Notes under the pieces: model-generated
What the model was told of the DNA's origin: nothing
The model's input: the letters and a program-made list of their open reading frames with translations, nothing else
Database searches by the model: none
Assembly (NCBI RefSeq): GCF_000621705.1
Contig: NZ_JHXO01000001.1
Location: 372,001 to 436,000 of the forward strand
Length of the DNA stretch: 64,000 bases
Source of the DNA: Prolixibacter bellariivorans ATCC BAA-1284
GTDB lineage: Bacteria > Bacteroidota > Bacteroidia > Bacteroidales > Prolixibacteraceae
Reading direction: 5' to 3'
Shown: piece after piece, positions 52,842 to 61,700 of the stretch
How positions within the stretch are numbered: the first letter of the stretch is position 1
Layout: every line of letters starts with the position of its first letter
Translations under genes and position numbers: made by a program

Positions 52842-53050
52842 GTTGATATTCTTTAACTTTTTTTACTAGAATGATTTTGTTAATTTCGAATTAACCATTG
52901 TATCATGTAGTAAGACAATGTTTGGTAACCAATTCAGCCTCGACCTCACTAATTTTTTCCCCGGAAACGGGGGTTGAATGGAGGTTTCGTCGAAAGGTTG
53001 TTTTGTTAGTTTTTATACGAAACGACAATAAATCTAAAATATAGCGTATC

Positions 53051-54133
53051 ATGAAGAAGATACTATTTCAACTGACTGTCATCTTTGCTTTGGGAGCAAT
53101 ACTTTCCTCCTGCTCGGGAGACAGTAATCCAGTAATGAAAAATGCTACCGGAAAACCAGGTGAAACCATTGTAGTAATTCCCAAGAACTACTGGAAAGGC
53201 GCTGTGGGAGACACCATCTTTCACTTCCTGGCACAGCCTGTAGCTGATTTGCCTAAGGATGAGCCAATGTTGAATGTGGTGCATATTCCGCCGGAAGCTT
53301 TTAGTGAGATTTTCAAAACCGGTCGGAATATTCTGCTGACGAAGATTAGTCCATCGGTAAAGGAGCCTTCTATCAAGATACAGCGAAATGTTTGGTCGAA
53401 ACCACAGCTGATTGTTACCGTACAGGCGCCTGATGAAAAGAGTTTTGTTGACTTCTTTGCCAAAAGAGGGAATGATGTTGTAAGCATCTTTGTGAAAGGC
53501 GAGCGGGATCGGTTGATGAAAATGTATGCTGACCGGAAGTTTAAAAACGAAGCGGTTGCCAGCCGGATGGAGAAAGAACATCATTTCACCATTAATGTGC
53601 CAAAAGGATTTGCGGTTTCGGTTGATACCACCAATTTTGTTTGGATCCGTTATGAAACCCCGAATATTAGTCAGGACGTAATTGCATACTGGTATCCGTA
53701 TACATCCGATAGTACGTTTACCAAAAAATATTTACTGGATAAGCGGGATTCAGTGGTGAAGAAGAATGTTCCCGGCCCTGATCCGGGTACTTATATGACT
53801 ACCGAGCGGCTGATACCGGTACTTTTCCGTGCCTTCAAACTCAATGGTAATTACACCGCCATGATGAGAGGTTTATGGAAGGTTCATGGTGGCTTTATGG
53901 GAGGGCCTTTTGTTAGCATTTCAACACTTGATCCGGTCCGTGGTCGTGTACTTACTCTGGAAGGTTTTGTTTATGCGCCCAAGATGGATAAACGGGAATT
54001 GATGAGACAGATGGAGGCGATGATCTATTCGGTACGTTTCCCCGATCAAGCGAAGAATGACAGGATTAACCGGATGGCTGAGATGGGCAATGACACTGAG
54101 GCAACGCCGGCAGATTCAGCTTCGACGAAATAA
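53051..54133 (+). CDS. DUF4837 family lipoprotein
   Basis: 360 residues with a lipoprotein signal (MKKILFQLTVIFALGAILSSC, Cys21). The mature protein begins GDSNPVMKNATGKPGETIVV and then GVPK-type strands, with repeated long amphipathic beta/alpha segments (RNVWSKPQLIVTVQAPDE, NVPKGFAVSVDTTNFVWIRYETP). This matches the Bacteroidota-specific DUF4837 layout. The function is unknown; it should face the periplasm or the surface. The 270 bases before it hold a CCCCGGAAACGGGG hairpin (52969-52984) but no convincing promoter. A bidirectional terminator follows. Confidence 0.82.
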   Translation: MKKILFQLTVIFALGAILSSCSGDSNPVMKNATGKPGETIVVIPKNYWKGAVGDTIFHFLAQPVADLPKDEPMLNVVHIPPEAFSEIFKTGRNILLTKISPSVKEPSIKIQRNVWSKPQLIVTVQAPDEKSFVDFFAKRGNDVVSIFVKGERDRLMKMYADRKFKNEAVASRMEKEHHFTINVPKGFAVSVDTTNFVWIRYETPNISQDVIAYWYPYTSDSTFTKKYLLDKRDSVVKKNVPGPDPGTYMTTERLIPVLFRAFKLNGNYTAMMRGLWKVHGGFMGGPFVSISTLDPVRGRVLTLEGFVYAPKMDKRELMRQMEAMIYSVRFPDQAKNDRINRMAEMGNDTEATPADSASTK

Positions 54134-54159
54134 TTCCAAAAGGAGATATAATACAAGAA

Positions 54160-54195
54160 GAGGCGGAAATACTGAATTTCCGCCTCTTTGTTTTT
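54160..54195. terminator. Bidirectional terminator between the DUF4837 gene and mqnC
   Basis: GAGGCGGAAAT (54160-54170), loop ACTGA, ATTTCCGCCTC (54176-54186), an 11-bp perfect stem. It is followed by TTTGTTTTT on the plus strand and a weaker T-rich tail on the minus. Confidence 0.8.
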
Positions 54196-54221
54196 ATGGT
54201 AACTGTATTAAAGTTTCATTG

Positions 54222-55340
54222 TTATGCCGGCTGCAGTTCGGGAACCATTTCCGGTAACTGAACATGTTCGTAAGCTTGATTACGCAGCTGAGGACGGAAG
54301 CCCGCATCGATAATCGACTGCTGAATACCTTTGGCATTCATCTGGTACGATGCTCCTGCTGCAGAAACCACATTTTCCTCAATCATGATAGAACCCATGT
54401 CGTTGGCTCCGGCTTGCAGACAAAGCTGTGCCGTATCTCTTCCAACGGTCAGCCACGAAGCCTGGATGTTGGTCACATTGTGCAACATGATGCGTGCAAC
54501 GGCAATCATCCGGACATATTCCATTGGCTCAATCGGAGTGACTTCAATATTTTGGTAAAGTTCGGTGTCTTCGAGCATAACAGGCCACGGGATGAAAGCC
54601 GTGAATCCGTCGCTTCCTTCCGGCCTTTCTTCCTGAACGTCGCGAAGCTGGGTCAGGTGTTCAATTCGTTCCCTGTTGGTTTCGATGGTTCCGAACATCA
54701 TGGTGGCCGAAGTGACCATCTTCAGTTTGTGGGCTTCACGCATCACATCGAGCCACTCCTGGGTATTGCACTTTCCGGGTGATAAGATACGGCGAACACG
54801 GTCCGAAAGAATTTCGGCACCCGCTCCGGGCAAACTATCCAGTCCTGAATCCCGCAATTGAATGAGTGTATCGCGGAAACTCAAACGTGAGCGTTTGGCG
54901 ATGTGTGCCACTTCGGGTGGTCCCAGCGAGTGCAGTTTCACTTCCGGATAACGGCGTTTCAACTCACTAAACAGGTCGGTATAAAACTTGATACCATACC
55001 GCGGGTGCATTCCGCCCTGAAGCAACAACTGATTACCACCTTGTTTGAGCATTTCCTCAATCTTTTCGGAATACTCTTCAATGGTGGTAGTATACGTATC
55101 CTTATCGCCAATATCGCGACGGAAATTACAGAAATTACAGTGGGCCACACACACGTTGGTGGTATTTACATTCCGGTCGATAATCCAGGTTACCACGTTG
55201 CCGGGCACCTTCTTCTTCCGCAATTCATTTGCTACATGCATCAACTCCGGTGTGGGAGCATGCTCATACAGCAGCAATCCTTCATCAACGGTCAACGCCT
55301 CAAAGTTTAAGGCTTTTTGGTATATTGATTCGAAATTCAT
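54222..55340 (-). CDS. mqnC: Cyclic dehypoxanthinyl futalosine synthase MqnC (radical SAM)
   Basis: 372 residues from ATG 55340 (MNFESIYQKALNFEAL); an upstream in-frame ATG at 55424 lacks the family N-terminus. Radical SAM cluster motif CVAHCNFCNF (C-x3-C-x2-C). MqnC-like segments are LLLQGGMHPRYGIKFYTDLF, LDSLPGAGAEIL, SATMMFGTIETNRERI, NIQASWLTVGRDTAQL and GANDMGSIMIEENVVSAAG. It cyclises dehypoxanthine futalosine in the futalosine route to menaquinone. The close paralogue MqnE shares the radical SAM core, so assignment to MqnC is by overall pattern; no other mqn genes are in the window. Confidence 0.82.
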   Translation of the reverse strand: MNFESIYQKALNFEALTVDEGLLLYEHAPTPELMHVANELRKKKVPGNVVTWIIDRNVNTTNVCVAHCNFCNFRRDIGDKDTYTTTIEEYSEKIEEMLKQGGNQLLLQGGMHPRYGIKFYTDLFSELKRRYPEVKLHSLGPPEVAHIAKRSRLSFRDTLIQLRDSGLDSLPGAGAEILSDRVRRILSPGKCNTQEWLDVMREAHKLKMVTSATMMFGTIETNRERIEHLTQLRDVQEERPEGSDGFTAFIPWPVMLEDTELYQNIEVTPIEPMEYVRMIAVARIMLHNVTNIQASWLTVGRDTAQLCLQAGANDMGSIMIEENVVSAAGASYQMNAKGIQQSIIDAGFRPQLRNQAYEHVQLPEMVPELQPA

Positions 55341-55470
55341 GTAGTAATAATTTGGCGTAAAGGTACTAATTTTCAAATACGATAATCGCTGATGTTTACG
55401 GCTATCCTTTTCAAAAGGATTCAACCTTTTTCGGGCAATAATGTTGCATCAGTAAATTAAAATCTTCGAA

Positions 55471-56895
55471 ATGGAACTGAAAAGACAAAACGAATACGAC
55501 AGTAATAATCTGGTATACATATTAAAAGAGGTGTCGGAGCTGGCCTTGCTTCCGCTTAGCGAAAAAGAAAAAAAATATGCCCAAAAAAGGCTGGAAGACA
55601 AATCGGAATTGATTTCCATTAACCGAATGGACGGCTGGATTTTTCTGGTAGCGCCTAAACGGGATAAGGGTGAAGAGGTTTTTTTCGAACAATGCCGGAA
55701 AAAAGGAAGCGAGCTAGCGATACTGGCTTCGGGAGAAAAGCTGGAAGAACTTGGCATATCGGGTACCGAAACGCAGGCTGTTCTGGCTGTCGCCGAAGGA
55801 GTGGCATTAAGCGCCTACCGGTTCCTGAATCATTTTACCGATAAAAAAGGGAAAGAAACTTCCTTGCAAAGTTTGTCGTTGATTGCCGAAAATCTGAATG
55901 ATGCAGATGTGACGGAACTGGCTAACCTGGTGAAAAGTGTTTATAAAACGCGCGACCTGGTGAACGAGCCGCTTTCGCATATGAATGCCGAACGGCTGGC
56001 GGCATCTTTTCAGGAAATGGGAAATGAAGCAGGAATAACGGTGGACATTCTGCATAAGCAGAAAATCGAGTCGCTGAAAATGGGCGGTTTGTTGGCGGTC
56101 AACAAAGGAAGTGTCGATCCTCCCACCCTTACCATCATGGAATGGAAACCGGAAAATCTGGTGAATGAGAAGCCCATTGTTTTGGTTGGGAAAGGCGTGG
56201 TTTACGATACGGGAGGTATGAGCCTTAAACCGACGCCTAATTCGATGGACTATATGAAATCGGATATGGCCGGAGGTGCAGCTGTTGGAGGTGCCATTTA
56301 TGCGGCCGCGCTGAATCGTTTGCCGCTGCACATTATCGCCCTGGTGCCGGCAACCGATAATCGCCCGGATGGAAATGCCTACGTTCCCGGAGATGTGATT
56401 ACCATGTACAGCGGCAAAACCGTAGAAGTACTCAACACCGATGCCGAAGGTCGTTTGCTGTTGGCCGATGCGTTGAGCTATGCAAAGAAGTTTGAGCCGG
56501 AACTGGTGATTGATGCAGCTACATTGACCGGCTCAGCGGCCGTTGCGCTGGGTCAGTACGGAGTTGCGGGCATGGGAACGGCTAAAGCGGAAGTATTCCA
56601 AGAACTTCAAAAGGCTGGGCATGAGGTTTATGAAAGGGTGGTTGAGTTTCCTTTCTGGGACGAGTACGGCGAACTGCTGAAATCGGATATCGCTGACTTG
56701 AAAAACCTGGGACCGCGTGAGGCCGGAATGATTACCGCCGGGAAATTTCTCGAAAACTTTGTCGACTATCCGTGGATTCACCTCGATATTGCCGGAGCCG
56801 CATTCCTGATGCAGCCAGACAGTTATCGTGGAAAAGGAGCTACTGGTACCGGGGTGCGCCTGCTTTACCGTTTCCTGAAAAATATGGTTGATTGA
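55471..56895 (+). CDS. pepA: Leucyl aminopeptidase (peptidase family M17)
   Basis: 474 residues: an N-terminal macro-like domain (1-150) and the C-terminal di-zinc peptidase domain with VLVGKGVVYDTGGMSLKP (Lys and Asp ligands), YMKSDMAGGAAVGG and the signature NTDAEGRL near residue 321. It removes amino-terminal residues from peptides in the cytoplasm during protein turnover. Weak TAATGTTG (55439-55446) is the only -7 candidate in its short upstream region. No terminator is seen before pdxA. Confidence 0.95.
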   Translation: MELKRQNEYDSNNLVYILKEVSELALLPLSEKEKKYAQKRLEDKSELISINRMDGWIFLVAPKRDKGEEVFFEQCRKKGSELAILASGEKLEELGISGTETQAVLAVAEGVALSAYRFLNHFTDKKGKETSLQSLSLIAENLNDADVTELANLVKSVYKTRDLVNEPLSHMNAERLAASFQEMGNEAGITVDILHKQKIESLKMGGLLAVNKGSVDPPTLTIMEWKPENLVNEKPIVLVGKGVVYDTGGMSLKPTPNSMDYMKSDMAGGAAVGGAIYAAALNRLPLHIIALVPATDNRPDGNAYVPGDVITMYSGKTVEVLNTDAEGRLLLADALSYAKKFEPELVIDAATLTGSAAVALGQYGVAGMGTAKAEVFQELQKAGHEVYERVVEFPFWDEYGELLKSDIADLKNLGPREAGMITAGKFLENFVDYPWIHLDIAGAAFLMQPDSYRGKGATGTGVRLLYRFLKNMVD

Positions 56896-56953
56896 TATGC
56901 TCTGAAACCTCTATAAAATCGCGGGCTATTCAGGGATATACCGAAGAAAAGTT

Positions 56954-56961
56954 TAAATTTG
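56954..56961 (+). promoter_or_regulatory. pdxA promoter -7 box
   Basis: TAAATTTG, a perfect TAnnTTTG, about 54 bases upstream of the pdxA ATG. The -33 region shows no TTTG. Confidence 0.45.
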
Positions 56962-57014
56962 ACCATCCTTTCCCCTCTGGGGAATTGTTGAAAATCTAAC
57001 ATTTAGGCAAGACT

Positions 57015-58076
57015 ATGAAGCAACATATTGTCAAAGTCGGTATTACGCACGGCGACATCAACGGAATTGGTTATGAGGTTATAATGAAGGCATTGCTGGA
57101 CAACCGTATCATGGAAAACTGTACTCCCATTGTTTACGGTTCGCCCAAGGTTGCTGCTTATCACCGAAAGGCATTAGATATTAATAGTTTTAGTTTCAAT
57201 CATATCAACAGTGCTGATGAAGCAGTGCCCAAGCGGCCCAATATCATTAACTGCATCGATGAGAATATCCGGGTGGAGCTCGGAAAATCGACTAAAATGG
57301 CTGGTGAAGCCAGCTACATGGCACTCGAAGCTGCCGTCAAGGATATTAAGGACGGGAAAATTGATGTGCTGATTACAGCTCCTATCAACAAGGAGAATAT
57401 TCAGTCCAACGTCTTTCATTTTCCGGGGCACACCCAATACCTGGCGGAAGAGTTTAAGGTGGACGATCACCTCATGCTGATGGTGAGCAACGACTTGAAG
57501 GTGGGGATTGTCACCGAACATATTCCGTTGTCGAAGGTAGCATCGACGATTACGGCCGAGATGATTCTCAGTAAACTTCGGGTGCTGAACCGGACGTTGA
57601 CGGAAGACTTCACCCTGCACAAGCCTCGTATTGCTGTTCTGGCACTGAATCCACATGCCGGCGATCATGGTTTGATCGGTGACGAAGAGGAGCGGGAGAT
57701 CATTCCGGCGATTAAAGCAGCCACTGAAGAGGGAATTATTGCCATGGGCCCTTATCCCGCTGATGGATTTTTCGGTTCTTCCGATTACAAAAAATTTGAT
57801 GCGATTTTGGCGATGTACCACGATCAGGGATTGACTCCCTTCAAGCTGGCTTCGTTTGAATCGGGTGTGAATTTTACGGCAGGCTTGCCGATTGTTCGGA
57901 CTTCTCCGGGACACGGAACGGCTTACAGTCTGGCAGGTGAAGGTATTGCTTCGGAAGATTCGTTCCGGAATGCCATGTACCTGGCCATCGACCTGTTCAT
58001 GAACCGGGAGGAGTATAAAGAGTTTTCGAAAGATCCGTTGCAGAGCCAGGAGGTCGATCGAAGCGGGGGAGAGTGA
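57015..58076 (+). CDS. pdxA: 4-hydroxythreonine-4-phosphate dehydrogenase
   Basis: 353 residues, full length. Metal-binding His residues are in FPGHTQYLAEEF, LNPHAGDHGLIG and YHDQGLTPFK. The N-terminal VGITHGDINGIGYEVI motif is typical (HGD in place of the common GDP), as are the LITAPINKENI and GTAYSLAGEG segments. It oxidises 4-phosphohydroxy-L-threonine in pyridoxal phosphate synthesis (DXP-dependent route, which also uses DXP, the substrate of dxr encoded in this window). ruvA follows after 44 bases. Confidence 0.95.
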   Translation: MKQHIVKVGITHGDINGIGYEVIMKALLDNRIMENCTPIVYGSPKVAAYHRKALDINSFSFNHINSADEAVPKRPNIINCIDENIRVELGKSTKMAGEASYMALEAAVKDIKDGKIDVLITAPINKENIQSNVFHFPGHTQYLAEEFKVDDHLMLMVSNDLKVGIVTEHIPLSKVASTITAEMILSKLRVLNRTLTEDFTLHKPRIAVLALNPHAGDHGLIGDEEEREIIPAIKAATEEGIIAMGPYPADGFFGSSDYKKFDAILAMYHDQGLTPFKLASFESGVNFTAGLPIVRTSPGHGTAYSLAGEGIASEDSFRNAMYLAIDLFMNREEYKEFSKDPLQSQEVDRSGGE

Positions 58077-58120
58077 TTCCACTCCCCGATTCCATGAATT
58101 AACTTGAATGAACGCAAAGG

Positions 58121-58702
58121 ATGTACGAATACATCAAGGGAAATATTACTGAACTAACGCCTGCTTCGGTCATTGTTGAGGCCGGAGGTATCGGGTACTT
58201 TATCAGCATTTCACTAACGACCTATACCCGTTTGAACGGACGGGAAAATGTGACGGTTTTTCTTCAGCAGATCGTTCGCGAAGACGCTCATCTCCTCTAT
58301 GGTTTTTCCGACCGGGATGAGCGTGAACTCTTCAGGTTACTGATATCTGTAAACGGCATTGGTGCCAATACAGCTGTCATGATGCTTTCATCGTATCAAC
58401 CGGAACAGCTGAGAGAGGCCATTGCTACCGAAAATGTGAATGTACTCAAAAGTATCAAAGGCATTGGCGCCAAAACGGCGCAGCGGGTTATCATCGATTT
58501 GAAGGATAAAATCGGTAAATCATCAGAATCAGTGCAGGTTTTCGATAAAGCAGACAATACCACCCGCGAGGAAGCGTTATCTGCTTTAGTAATGCTAGGG
58601 TTTAACAAACGGGCTATCGAAAAAGCACTCGACCGGATTTTTTCCGACAATCCGGGTGTTTCTGTTGAAGAAACGATTAAAATTGCGCTGAAAAATCTTT
58701 GA
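58121..58702 (+). CDS. ruvA: Holliday junction DNA helicase RuvA
   Basis: 193 residues with the standard three-domain layout. The N-terminal OB-fold is MYEYIKGNITELTPASVIVEAGGIGYFISIS. The middle helix-hairpin-helix motifs are LLISVNGIGANTAVMML and LKSIKGIGAKTAQRVIIDL, which bind DNA. A C-terminal three-helix domain contacts RuvB. It binds four-way junctions and positions RuvB for branch migration. Its place just upstream of sprA is a conserved Bacteroidota arrangement. Confidence 0.96.
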   Translation: MYEYIKGNITELTPASVIVEAGGIGYFISISLTTYTRLNGRENVTVFLQQIVREDAHLLYGFSDRDERELFRLLISVNGIGANTAVMMLSSYQPEQLREAIATENVNVLKSIKGIGAKTAQRVIIDLKDKIGKSSESVQVFDKADNTTREEALSALVMLGFNKRAIEKALDRIFSDNPGVSVEETIKIALKNL

Positions 58703-58726
58703 GGGCTCCGTTTCCCTGTATTTTTG
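58698..58726 (+). promoter_or_regulatory. sprA promoter
   Basis: TTTG (58698-58701; it overlaps the ruvA end), 17 bases, TATTTTTG (58719-58726; perfect -7 box). Transcription would start near 58731, leaving about 18 bases before the proposed GTG start of sprA. Confidence 0.6.
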
Positions 58727-58748
58727 CGGATAAAATTTGTAGTAGCTG

Positions 58749-61700
58749 GTGTTGAGAAGGTACCGCAGATATGTACTGGCTATTTTCATGCTGATTATCG
58801 TTGCTTCCATTATTGGTAACAGCGATGCGTCAGTCAGAATGGGAAGAGCAGTTAGGTGGAATAATGCTGGTCCGGTTAAAGAAGAAGGTGATACGCTTGC
58901 CGTTGATACCATCGGGAAATTACCCTATCCCTTCCGGGATAAAGGCCCCTTCGGAAATTCAGGACAACAGGATTCATCCGCCTTGTATCTTCACGATCCT
59001 TCTAATATGAAGAAGGAAGTGGAGTACGACCCTGAAACCGGTGACTATGTTTTTTACGACCGGATTGGCGACTTCAACTACCGGTTACCACGCACCATGT
59101 CGTTGGAAGAGTACCGTAACTGGGATTTTCAGGAATCCATCAAACGTTACTGGCGACAACGAATGGCGCAACAATCTTTCGAACAGCAATCGCAACTTAT
59201 TCCACAGCTCAAAATCGGGGGAGAGTCCTTCAACAAAATATTCGGTTCCAACACAGTGAGTATCCGCCCGCAGGGGTATGTGGAGCTTAGCCTTGGAGTG
59301 CAAACCAACCGCATCGATAATCCGTCTATTCCCGAAAGGATGCGAAAGACCACAACATTCGACTTCAACGAGAAGGTGAACATGAATGTGGTGGGAAAAA
59401 TTGGAAGTAAGCTGGACATGCGGGTAAATTACAATACCGAAGCGACTTTCGATTTCGAGAATAAAATGAAGCTTAATTATACCGGTGACGAGGACGAAAT
59501 AGTGAAGAATGTGGAAGCCGGTAACGTATCGATGCCGCTTACCGGTTCGCTGATTACCGGCGGAACCAATCTTTTCGGGGTGAAAACTGATTTGCAGTTT
59601 GGCAAACTTTCCGTTTCAACGATATTTTCACAACAGAAGGGAGAGACCAAAACCATCGAGACGGAAGGTGGAGCGCAGAAAACGAAGTTCAAGATTGATG
59701 TAACCGATTACGATGCCAACCGGCACTTCTTCCTCGGGCAGTATTTTTACGATCACTACGATCAGGCATTGGCCAACCTGCCGGTTATCAATTCCGCCAT
59801 TACCATCAACAAGGTGGAGGTATGGGTCACGAATAAATCAAATGATTTTAAAGAGTCAAGGAATATTCTGGCACTGACCGACCTTGGTGAGCGGGGAGCC
59901 AATCGCGAGAACCAATCCATCTCTGAATTTGGTGATACGCCCGGGCTTTCGTATCCGGAAAACGTTTATACGTTCAACGACGCCAACCAGATGTATAATT
60001 CCATGACATCTACCTATTCCGGTTTCCGGGATATTGCTCAATTGACGCAGGTGATGGCTCCGCTAGCCAGTCGTGGATTTGTTGCCGGCCGCGATTACGA
60101 GAAGATAGAGAATGCCCGCCGACTCTCTCCGTCTGAATATACTGTCAATAAGAAGCTGGGCTACATTTCGCTTAAATCGGCGTTGAATTCGGATGAGGTG
60201 TTGGCTGTTGCATATCAGTATACTGCGAACGGAAAAACCTATCAGGTTGGTGAATTTTCGACCGATGGAATTGATGCTCCCCAAACGTTGGTGTTGAAAT
60301 TAATAAAAGGAACCAACCTGAATCCCAAATTCAAAAATTGGGATTTGATGATGAAAAACGTCTATAATCTGGGCGCTTATCAACTTTCAAAGGAAGATTT
60401 CAAGTTTGACGTGGAGTACCAGAACGATTCCACGGGTACCAATCTTAATTACCTGCCAACAGGTCCACTAAAGGAACAAATCCTGTTGAAAGTGATGAAC
60501 CTGGATAACCTAAACAAACAAAATGATCCCTATCCGGATGGTTTGTTCGATTTTCTGGATGGCGTAACCATCGATGCAGCTACAGGACGCGTATTTTTTC
60601 CGGTAGTTCAGCCCTTTGGTTCGAACCTGAAAAAGCAGTTGGGAAGCGATCAGACAGCAATTGACCGTTACGTTTTCCAAAGCCTGTACGACGAGACCAA
60701 AACGGTGGCCGAGCAGGATGCTGAGAAAAACAAGTATCAGCTGGTGGGAAGCTACAAAGGAACTGCGAGTAACGAGATTTCGCTCAATACCATCAATGTC
60801 GCGCGCGGCTCGGTAAAAGTGACTGCCGGTGGACGCGAACTGACAGAGAATACTGATTACGTGGTCGATTACGCCCAGGGGACTGTGAAGATTATTAATC
60901 AGGGACTGCTTGAATCGGGAACGCCTATTTCGGTTTCCACCGAAAGTAGCAACTTGTTCAGTATGCAACGGAAAACGTTGTTGGGTACCCACATGAATTA
61001 TGAGTTCAGTAAGGACTTTAATCTTGGCGGTACGGTGATGTATCTTCACGAAAAGCCGTTGACACAAAAAGTGAATTATGGCGAAGATCCCATTTCCAAC
61101 ACCATGTTGGGACTGAATGCTTCGTATAAAACTTCATCACAGCTTATTACGAATCTGGTAGATGCGCTGCCGTTTCTGGATACAAAAGCCGAATCGAAAG
61201 TGGCGGTGGACGCAGAATTTGCTCAGTTATTGCCCGGACACTCCAAGGTGATTTCGAATGAAGGTGCTGTGTATATTGATGATTTCGAGGGAACGAAAAC
61301 CACCATCGACATGAAGACGCAGCATGCCTGGACCTTTGCCAGTACTCCACAGGGACAGGATATGTTTCCGGAAGGCGAACTGGTCGATAATCTGGCTAAT
61401 GGTTACAACCGCGCGAAACTAGCCTGGTATGTCATCGATCCACTTTTGCAGCGGAACACGGCCACAACGCCGGAACACCTGATTCGAAATAAAGATCAGC
61501 GTTCGAGCAACTATGTGCGGGAAGTGTATCAGAGTGAGATTTATCCTGACAGACAGACACCTGTGGGACAGCCTACCAATATTCCGACACTTGATTTGGC
61601 ATACTATCCTTCGGAAAAAGGCCCTTATAACTTCGATACGTATCCATCGGCTTATTCTGCGGGTGTTGCTTCTGATGGTTCGCTGAATCAGCCGGCGACG

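Noticed and set aside
57174-58082. 302-residue open frame on the minus strand
   Set aside because: Antisense shadow of pdxA; pdxA has all family motifs.
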